64,000 nucleotides of DNA. Origin: Cordia subcordata (taxonomy: Eukaryota > Streptophyta > Magnoliopsida > Boraginales > Cordiaceae). The notes below the pieces were generated by a model. It was given only the letters and a program-made list of their open reading frames with translations. It did no database searches and had not been told where the DNA came from. Made by a program: the position numbers and the translations under genes. The stretch lies in NCBI GenBank assembly GCA_028554755.1, contig JAPTOF010000001.1, positions 33,127,501 to 33,191,500 of the forward strand, read 5' to 3'. Of the stretch, positions 48,400-58,300 are shown piece by piece. The number at the start of each line of letters is the position of its first letter. Within the stretch, counting starts at the first letter, position 1.

Positions 48400-51060
48400 A
48401 TCATGGAGGTTCAATCACATTGCTCTAGACAATTCCACACTTGCCACGTGTTGTATGGCCGCCACCACTTCATGTTTTTTCCTGTGCCACCTTCCGACTA
48501 CTAATTGCAATTGGACAACCACTACCAGGCTTATTTGGATTTCCTTTTCACGAGTGCATCCTTTTTGAAAAAAAGCATTTTGAAAAAGTTATTTTTTTTT
48601 TTTAGAAAAAAAAAGTTAAATTTAATTTTTTTAAATTCAATTCAATACTTATTACAAAAAAAAAAAAAAATTGTGTTTTTTATTAAGAAAAAAATATTTC
48701 TCTATGGAAAAACCGTCCAAAATGCCCTAAACTGACCTTGTCGTCCCCACTTCTTATCTATGCAAGTTATACAACTTATTTAAGCTCTTTTTTACTAGCT
48801 AACTTTTAAGCTCCTTTTTGGTAGGTAACCTATTTAAGCTCTTGTTTGGTAGGTAACCTATTTAAGCTGTTATCATAAGGTTTTAGGACAAAATAGTATC
48901 TCTTCTGGTTAACTTCTTTCCTCTATGTTAAGCCTTGGTGTCTCATCGTGCTGACTTTATTATCAATTCAAGCTTGGTTGCGTAGCTCTTCTTCATTGCC
49001 TCTCTTACTCCGTGCCAATTCAGTTATTCAAATCTTATATCTTTAATCTAGATCACATGTGAAGTGAGTATAAATATATAATTTTCCCACATTAATTTTC
49101 CATTAACGATTACCATATATGATTTTAGAATTCTATTATTCAAATTCTATATTTTTAATTTTCAATGAAATCATACATTTTTTAACATGAGCTATCAATA
49201 ATACTGATAGTAATTCATAAGAACTTACTTTCAGGGTAAAAAGTTGGACGAAGCTTCAATGTTATTTTCGTCGTGCTCATTTCTTAGGCCTTGTAGGGTG
49301 GTCTTAAATTACACTAGTGTAATAAGTATTTCCAAGATTTTCGTGTTATTATATATATTTGGTTGTCCCCTTTTTGGCTCAAAGTACAATTGTTTGGAAT
49401 TTTTCTCTTTTCTTTGGCTCTTCATGCTTACTTAGGCCTGACAAGGAGCCTTGGGATTTTCGGAATGTTTTATGGTTAGTTTGTTTTGTTTGTCCCGTTG
49501 TTGACCCTATCTATGTTTCTGTGATAGCCCAAGAACACGTTCATTATTTAGCCATAGTGAGGTTTTTGAATTGCAAGGTACCGTTACAAGCTCAATATGT
49601 ATGAGTATTATTTCGTGAAATAACTCAAATTTTCTTTAAGTTTAAGCCTTGGTTCTATTTATGGTGATTTAACTATGAGGAAAGCCATTCATTCTTTGGA
49701 TTCTTTCTTTAGGAATGAATATCAGGAAAAGTTTTAATCAAAACCAGGTTTAGGTAACGAGATGGGCCTTTTGCTTACTAGCATTTCTATGTTCTCATGG
49801 CAGAGTGAGGGGCCCTATCCACGTGCCAATAGAGCCGGCTTGTTAAAGATATTTTTTGAAAATGATTTTTTGGTTAAATGAGCTTTTATTGAAATCGGGA
49901 AAATGCATTTCATTATTTTCCGTAATATTATATAAGATAGTGTTTAGCTTTACATTTAAAAATGAATGCTTTTAGTCTAAGTTTTGAAATCAATAGTAAT
50001 AAACTATTGACTTTCCATGATTTTTTTATTTTATTTTAATCATGTTTTAATTCTTCTGATAAAAAACTTAAAGAAATTATAATAAACTGTTATTGACCAT
50101 ATTTTTTTATTTTAATCATGTTTTAGTTATTCTGAAAAAATCTTAAAGAAATTGTAATTGTAATGTTAAAAGATAAAAATAGAAGTATAAAAAAAATGAG
50201 AACATTCAAGATGGATAAGGATAGCTATGCCCAAAGTTTTAAAACTCCACCTCCGGAAAGGCAACCGGAGAAATGTTTGACTTTCCCTTTTAACTCCAAA
50301 ACTTAGTTTAAGGCACACAGAGAAATATTTGACTTCTCGTTTTAAGTCCAAAATTTAGTTTACTTTGAAGACAGAAGTTCTAAATATAAAATGAAGCACT
50401 CTTTTTCTTTTTTTTTTTTTTTCTTCCACATGAACTTTTAGATTATAAGAATCTATTTGTCTCTTTAAGATCAAAAAGAAAAAAAACAAACTAATCCACA
50501 CTATTATTGCAATTAGTTTCCGTTGAGTGCGGAAAGTAGTGTCTGGTGGTTGGGTTGATAATCTTTTCACTTTTAGCTGCCATTGTTTCTTAATTAGCTG
50601 TGTTCGTTGCAAGTTTCATGAACTTATTGTATAAGCTCTAAACTATTTTTCGTTATTATTTCCTTTTTTTTTATAGACGAGTATTTTCATACGGCTTAGT
50701 TTAATTGAAAAAACATTCTGAATTAATTTTAATACGTTCATTTTCGGTACTAAAAAAAGTTTGCATTTTGTTTGGGTCTTTAGCGCCAGTTTGGACTTTT
50801 TCTTCTTTTTTATGAAAAAAAAAACACTTTTTTTCCTAAAAAAGATATATTTCTTTTGCAATAAGCAATTGTTTGGCTTCAAAAAAAAAAAAAAACTGAA
50901 ACTCTAAAAGAAATTAATATTCATATTTTTACTGAAGTTAGAAATTTCAATTTGTCAAAAAAATACTTTTTGAAAAATATCCAAACAAGTCCTCATTCAT
51001 ACTTTAATGACCAGATGTTTTTCGTCTTTATTCTGTTCATTTTTTACTTTGCAGGGATCT
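48400..51060. other. Intergenic, no gene recognised
   Basis: AT-rich, with A and T homopolymer runs and MITE-like snippets around 48530-48720 and 50755-50995 ('ggattt', 'tttgg', 'ccaaac' ends). No conserved protein text. Confidence 0.5.
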
Positions 51061-51064
51061 TCTT

Positions 51065-51805
51065 AGGGCGTCTTTGGCAAAATTAACAGTTAGAGCAGCT
51101 GATAGCTATTTGAATAGCTGATGTTGAATTTTAGCTGTTAACGGATAGTTGTTTAGCTAGCTAATTGAATATAATGTATTTGATAAAATTAGTTATTAGA
51201 TTAGCTACTAAACACAAAATGACGCAAAAAGACACTAGTATCATGTTGTTGTTATTGTTGTTGTTGTTGTTATTATTATTATTATTATTCTGACCTATAT
51301 TAATGAAATAAGATAATTTATTATATAATCAAATATATGTTTCTTATAATATTTTATTAGTAAAGAATAATAAAATTAGTTTTGATAAATTATTTTTATT
51401 AATATTATAAAAAATATTTTTATTATAAAACATTTTTTAATTAATTGAAATTCTATTTTGTCAAAAAAAAATACATGGACAAATAAGACTACTTACACTT
51501 TTTTTAGTATATTATGATGTGGATAGAAATTGAAATTGATATTTGTGTTATTTGAATTTATATTTGTGAAAGAAAATATAAAAATATAGAGGAAAATTGG
51601 ATTTATGGTAAAATTGCCAACAAATTATTGAAGTAAGGGTAGGATTGCGAAAAAAGTTGAAACACTAAATGCTATTGTGAAACACGTAAATATTACTAAC
51701 TTTTCAAAAATACTATTTCAAATACATTGTTTTACCAAACAATGGAGAAAATAGTGTTTTGAATTACACACTACTTAAAACACTATTGTCGAATAGGGTC
51801 TTAGT
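51065..51805. mobile_element. Possible hAT- or Harbinger-type inverted-repeat element
   Basis: Left 'agggcgtctttggcaaaattaac' and right 'aacactattgtcgaatagggtctta' are imperfect inverted repeats, with a second inverted pair inside ('ttgttttaccaaacaa' at the right). AT-rich, no transposase. Confidence 0.4.
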
Positions 51806-51875
51806 CTTTTATTCAAAAAATAAATAAATAAATAAAAAATAGAGATGATCTAGATAAAGAATTATCATTTCGTTC

Positions 51876-52003
51876 ACTTGTAGTTTGTATCTATCTCAAT
51901 CATACGTGATTAAAGGTCTATTTAGATTGATTTTTTTTTACTTGTAGTTTGTATCTATCTCAATCATACGTGATTAAAGGTCTATTTAGATTGATTTTTT
52001 TTT
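51876..52003. repeat. Perfect 64-bp tandem duplication
   Basis: Copies at 51876-51939 and 51940-52003. The unit includes the left end ('ggtctatttagattgat') of the MITE that runs to about 52172. Confidence 0.9.
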
Positions 52004-52724
52004 AATGGAAAAGTACCCCTTTTTTTGGCAAAACATTTTTTATAATAAATATTAGAATTAAATTTTAAAAAAATTAAAACTTTAAAAAAAACTCATTCAT
52101 AACTTTTTCTAAAAACTAAAATTTTTAAATTTTCAAAAAAAATACTTCAAAAAAATTAATTCAAACGAACCCTAAACTTTTAGATCCAATAGTTCATTCT
52201 CTTTCCCATTGAAAGGAGAAAAAAGGTTGCCAATAATTGCATAAACACATAGACAGCAATAGTTCGTCCCTGGAAAAGAAAAGTCTAGCCATAATTGCAT
52301 GCATTCACGTGCAATGCAAAGGTATACCTAGACCTTTACAATTACCACCCAGTTAAGATGTACACATAACTTCTACGATGAAGTCGACACATTATTTTAT
52401 TCTATGCAAAACAACGTTGCATTTTAAATAATAAGAAAATATACATTAATGGATTCGTTTACATCCTCTCGTGATGTTATAATTGTTATAAAAAAAATAG
52501 CAGTTATGAAATAATAAATAATGAGTGTAATTTTACTTATACCACCAATGATTTTAATTGATCTAATATCCGTTTGACTTAAAGAAAATCAAAACTTCTA
52601 AAAAAAGATATTTAATCTTTTAAAAGGTATTAAAAAAAAAAGATATTTAATCTTCTAAAAGAAACACACTTTCTTAAGAGTTACACAGAATGCTTTCAAA
52701 AAAGGCCATATAAAGAAACCGTTA

Positions 52725-53195
52725 TACTCTAGTTCATGGTTAAAAACCAATTGGTTAGTTTCAAATAAAAATAAACTAGTTTAGTCTAATTTAAAATAGA
52801 TTTATAAACCAACCAAACTATATTTGTACCAAATTTATGTGTATATTAGTTAAATTTGTATGAACTTTGTTATCTCCTAATTGTGTGTATATTATTTAAA
52901 CTTATAATATTGATGGCAAATACAAATTGATCTATTGGTTAATGTTTTATTCCTTGAAATTATTTGGTAAATTTTTTATTTTCTTTGTTTTTCTAGATTT
53001 TTTTTATAAGTTTTGATTTTTTTTTTTTTTGCAAAAACAAAGCCAAACCAACTTTAGAGCTAATGGTTTGGTTTAGTTATTTTATATGATTAGAAATCAA
53101 TTGGTTAGTTTCTAATGAAAACTAATTAATTTAATTTTGGTCAAAATAAATTTGAAACAAAATTAAACCAAATTATGTTCACCCCTAGTTACATG
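52725..53195. repeat. 'aaccaatt/ggtttggt' repeat ending 'ttcacccctag'
   Basis: Another member of the family described at 25690, with 'gttaaaaaccaattggttag' at the left, 'agaaatcaattggttag' inside and 'attatgttcacccctag' at the right. Confidence 0.5.
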
Positions 53196-53239
53196 TCCTC
53201 ATGCGCAATTACACTATACTCTTTCAACATCATGCTCTC

Positions 53240-53490
53240 TCACCTCTTTGCACAATATTAATATTATTTGTTCATAATATAAATGCTGCATAGGTTTGTG
53301 TGCGTGAATGTGTTTTTGTGTATCTATGTGTGTAAGAGTGGTAAACAAATATATATTAAGCGGTGAACTAATAAACTATAAACAAATAATAAAAAAGTTG
53401 TGAACAATTTAATTGATGTGTTGGTTCATATTTTTATACTATTTGTTCATAAAATTTACAGTATTTGTTCATTAAAAGTAGACAATCCTT
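53240..53490. repeat. TTGTTCA-type dispersed repeat
   Basis: See 27700-28015. Includes 'tttgttcataa' and 'aaaaagttgtgaacaatttaattgatgtgttggttcat'. Confidence 0.5.
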
Positions 53491-54260
53491 AAGGTATATA
53501 GTATAACTTTCCATCACTCATGTCATTTCTTTTCCCTCTAAATGGACATTGAATCCATTCTTCTAGCAACCCAAAATTATTTTATTTTACTTACTTTATT
53601 TTCAAGTTAGACTTTTTCTTTTTTTTTTAAACATATCTTACATTTTTCCAATTTAAGTGTTCCATTCAATCAACACAAAAATTGTATAAGAGAAATAGCA
53701 ATATTAAAAACTTACAAAATATTAAATTTTACAAAATATATTTATAAATTTTGAATAAAATTCGTTGGTTGTTTGGCTTTATATTTTAAGAGTTGAGTTT
53801 TTAGTTGTTTGATTGTAGTATTGGACTTTCAAAAACAAAAAATGGTACTTTTGAGGAAAAAAGAAAAACAATTTAAACAACTTTTCAAAAACCTTTGAGA
53901 TTAAGAGATAGCTCAAGAGTTTGACATTATCTCTCCAAAATGTAAGGTTTTGGGTTTAATCCTATAGAAGTGGAGGTTATTAAAAAAATAAAAAATTCAA
54001 AAGCCTTTTTCAAAAAACTCCAACGTAGGGCTTCTGTGGATTGGCTTTTCTTGAACAACTTTTGAAAAGAGTTATTTTTTGACAAGCTAAAGATTTTAGG
54101 GTGTGTTTAGTTTGCGTGTTTTCCATTTTTATTTTCATAAAAAATGAAAAATTAGGATAAAACTCATTTTGTTAACAATTTTCGTTTTCATTTTCAGAAA
54201 ACAATATATAATTTTCTAGAAAATCAAAAACATAAAAAAAGTGTTTTTTCCCCTTAAAAT

Positions 54261-54556
54261 AAGGTGGCAATTCTATAAATAAATTTAAAAAATTTTAAAA
54301 ATAAGATGGCAATTTTTGTAAATAATTCTAAAGATTGTGAAAACAAGGTGGCAATTTTCTAAATATTTCCAAAAAAAATTTAGAAAATAAGGTGGCAACT
54401 TTGTAAATAACTATAAAAGATTTAGAAAACAAGGTGGTAATTTTATAAATAATTTTAAAAATTTTGGAAGACAAAGTGGCAATTTTGTAAATATATATAA
54501 AAAATTTTAAAAATAAGGTGACAATTTTGTAAATAAACATAAAAAAGAAAAATATT
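54261..54556. repeat. 42-bp minisatellite, seven copies
   Basis: Units start at 54261, 54303, 54345, 54389, 54431, 54473 and 54515, each 'aaggtggcaattttgtaaata' plus an A-rich half. Six of the units keep the period at exactly 42 and one is 44. On the minus strand the array is open for 71 codons with a 14-residue period (about 'IYKIATLFSKFF'). I treat that frame as a by-product of a period divisible by three. Confidence 0.95.
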
Positions 54557-55131
54557 TTTGTTAACTAAATACATTCTCTAAATTTTAAAAAATAGAAAAT
54601 AAAAGCTGTTTTAGAAAATAAAAAAATAAAAACTAAAAAATAAAAACATAAAACAAGCAAACCAAATCCATTCTTAACTTCTGAAAAAAGTTGTTTTTGA
54701 GTTATTTTCAAAATTTTTATTTTGTAAAAGTCAAGACAAATAATTATTGTCAAAGGAATACACCTTTTTTAGAACAAAAAATATTTGGTTAGAGTTTGGA
54801 GCTTTTGATTTTTTTAACTTTTTTAACTTTAACTTCTGTGTAAAAGCTCCTCTAGAAATAAATAGCCACATTAGTTTTGGCTTTGGATTACACTTATAAA
54901 ATTATGAAAATCCAAGATAATCTATTTGACATTTACATAATATTATGAAAATCCAAGATAACATTTGTAACATGAAAATCCAAGATAATCTTTTTTTAAT
55001 AACATTTGCATAATATTACGAAAGCCCAAGTAAAGTCCAAACCAATTCCCTAAGCAGCGCGTGGCTCTCACTTCCCAAGTCAAAGCGAACACAGACATTT
55101 TAGTCAACTCACCCCCTTCTCATCATTCTCT

Positions 55132-55140
55132 AAACCCTAA
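55132..55140 (+). promoter_or_regulatory. Telo-box (AAACCCTAA) in the SAD2 promoter
   Basis: The exact 9-mer lies 192 bp before the SAD2 ATG, next to a CA microsatellite (55150-55182). Telo-boxes are frequent in promoters of plant genes for translation and cell growth. Function here is inference. Confidence 0.5.
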
Positions 55141-55282
55141 TGATTTAAACACACACACACACCCACACACACACACACACAAACACCTTCCTTTCGCTGT
55201 CTTCTCCGCAACCTTTTCTATCTGTACGTGTTTCCCCTCTCAATCTCTCAATCTCACCTCGATCATCACTCACGCAATTCAT

Positions 55283-55320
55283 AAATTTATATATACACAA
55301 TTTTGTGTATATATAAATTT
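55283..55320 (+). promoter_or_regulatory. Perfect 18-bp hairpin just upstream of the SAD2 start codon
   Basis: Arm 1 55283-55300 (aaatttatatatacacaa) and arm 2 55303-55320 are exact reverse complements around a 2-nt centre. The second arm ends 11 nt before the ATG at 55332. If transcribed it is a 5' UTR stem; the AT content makes it weak. The leader to its 5' side is pyrimidine-rich (ctctcaatctctc). Confidence 0.85.
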
Positions 55321-55331
55321 TTTGTATAATA

Positions 55332-58300
55332 ATGGATCTTCAAAGCTTGTCGATTGTTCTTCGTGGTGCGCTCAGTCCTAATCCGGATGAACGCAAAGCC
55401 GCTGAAGAAAGTCTAAATCAGGTTTTCAAAATTTTATTTTTTTAGAATATTTTATTAATTTATTTTTTTTTCAGTTTACTTATGTCATTTTTCTAATTTT
55501 CTATTGATTCCAGTTGATTTCTATAGTAATTCTTGTATAATTCTGTTAATTTAGTTAAATTTTGTATTGAATTAGTTAAAAATGACTAACAACTGTAGCT
55601 ATTTAGATGCTGGAACTTTTGTTTTAATTTTTGAAGAGGTTGATATATTTGATTTTGATTTCTTTAATTTGGAAATGTGATTTTTATTGGATTTATTTTG
55701 CGCGTGCATGTCAGGAGTTGAAGTTTGTTAAAATTAATTTTGATTTTGTTAATTTGGAAATGTTAATTTTATTGGGTTTTTTTTATTTATTTAAATTTTG
55801 TGGGTATGTTATAAAGCATTGGGGTTTGTTTGTGCAGTTTCAGTATACGCCACAGCATTTGGTTAGGCTGTTACAGATAATAGTAGATGGAAACGGCGAT
55901 ATGGCAGTTCGGCAAGTGGCGAGTATTCATTTTAAGAACTTCATAGCCAAGAATTGGTCGCCTCATGAGGCTGGTAATGGCCAAAATTGCTGATACCTCT
56001 TAAATTTTGTACCTTCTATCAATATGCAGATGTATGAATGTGCACCTAAGCATCTTTTGTACATGTGTACATTGAGTTTTTTTTCTCCTTCTGTTAATAG
56101 TTATGTATTGTGAAAACAGGTGAGCAATCTAAGATTTTGCCGGCAGATAAGGAATTGGTGAGACAGAATATACTCAATTTTATTGTCCAAGTGCCCCCAT
56201 TATTGAGGTATATTTCTTTATTTTATATACTTGTTGCTCTCAAAATGCATTTGAAAGAAGATGCCTGCCGTGCGGCTCAATGCATGTACTTGTGATTTTT
56301 CTTCTCTTTTTGGTTTTCTGGTCAATGTTGCAGCCTGATAAGCGTCTGTAATTTATGCATTTGACCCCTGTTATTACTTGAACAAACGACGATGATGTGC
56401 ATAGACAAATATAGACATCGGCTCATATATTTTGTCATTTGTAATTCTCAGGATCTGTTATCAATGAAAAGAGAATTACCTGCAAATGTAGAAGAAATGC
56501 TTATTGGTTATGGAATAATTTGTTTGATGTATATCAATATGTGACAATAATAACACTTGATTTCACACATCCTTTTGTTAATTCATTGTTTATTTTTATG
56601 CTTATGTGCCTATGCATAATCTATTTGTTTGGTTTTCTTAACTACTTATTAGGTAGTAACAGATCTTTCTTAACTGTTTGTGTTCTGTGTCCAGAGTACA
56701 GTTAGGTGAATGTTTGAAGACGCTTATACATGCAGACTACCCAGAGCAGTGGCCATCACTTCTCCACTGGGTAAAGCATAATCTACAGGACCAGCAGGTT
56801 TATGGAGCTTTATTTGTCCTGAGGATTCTTGCTAGGAAATATGAGTAAGTTATCAAGGAAAATGATATAACAGTTAGGACTTTTACTGCATGCTTCCATT
56901 TTTATGTAAAAGAAATTACTTTTACTATTCTTTTACCAGATCATTTTATTGCGTACTGAGCATCGTGCCTGATTTGTAGAGATTGTCTATAACTCAAGGG
57001 CATAATGAAGGACATTCAAACATCCATTTCTTACCCTATAATTCGTGAAAATGTTCATCACTCTGTGGACTTCTTATCAATCTCTTCTTTTCAATTGACT
57101 AAAAGTTCAGTTGTGAATAATTCCAGGATCTCTATTTTACTAGATGAGAGCCTTTTGGATCTCATATGTGAATGGCTTTCCATTTTACCCTCAGGTTTGC
57201 GTGGAATAATGAGCACTATGAACGCCAAAAGGGATATAATGTTTATAGGTACATTCATTAATTCAAGTTAATCCAAATATAACAAATTTTTGAAGATGGA
57301 AGCAATTAGTATAGAATATGTGTCATGCGAAAAGGACTTAGAGATGCCAAATTTCTGGCGATTTTTGGTCTTTAGTCAAATTTCATTAACTGATGGCAAA
57401 ACCTGATAGGAGACAGATGTCTGGAAAGAATTGGGGCATAGGGTTAGTTTTTCATGCTCAAGTTATTTGTGCTGATTTCTAGGTGTTTCATCTAAACTTG
57501 ATAAGCTTCCAAAAGAAGAGAGCTCGTATGAAGATGTTAGCATGTGATAACATGGTGGCTAAGACCAGTTTTCTTTTTTATCTATTGTCTCCCCTCTGCA
57601 TATGAATATATGACATGTACATATTCAGGGAATTATGTAACTTTGCAGTACCAAATAATGCAATTTGCCAGAGTATGCACCTTGCCCAATTTAAAAGGTT
57701 TGAACTTTGGCCGATTTAGAAGAGCTGTCTGATCCTCCAATTTTGTTTCCCATAATTTGTTGCTTAGGTTATCCCTGTTTTCATTCTTCTAATAATAACT
57801 AAAATCCCAATTTCTCATTCAACTGATTGTTGGAGGAGTGATTTTGTTTATCTAATTCTGGGCATCTCTAGTTTGTATTTTGAGAAAAAGAGTAAACTTG
57901 TCATGCTTGGAGTTGAAGTTCTTGATAATGGCCATACATATTCATGTTTACTATGAATAATTGATTATTAATTTGCTTATAGAAAGTTATGTTTGGTCCA
58001 TAACAAAGAATTTGACCGCCATGCTTGGTAAATGAAAATTTTGGGAACAATAATGTGTACTTATGCTTAGAACAAACTGGGTTGCCTCAAAATAGCCTGG
58101 AGATGCAAGGGTAGTCTTGTGAACCTGCATGACTAAAGATGCTTCAGGAACTGTTTCTATTTATCATAGTAAGGTTATTCCTGGAGAGGATCTGTGTTGT
58201 GAATGAGCTTGGGAATGGAATGGACTTAGTAATGAATATACCATGGTTGGTATACTTCAAGAATGATGGTAGGAATGGATGTATCGATCCATTTTTTATT

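Noticed and set aside
55061..55381. 106-codon frame overlapping the SAD2 start codon
   Set aside because: Likely begins upstream of the transcribed leader and contains the CA microsatellite. It would be an upstream reading frame only if transcription starts before 55061.
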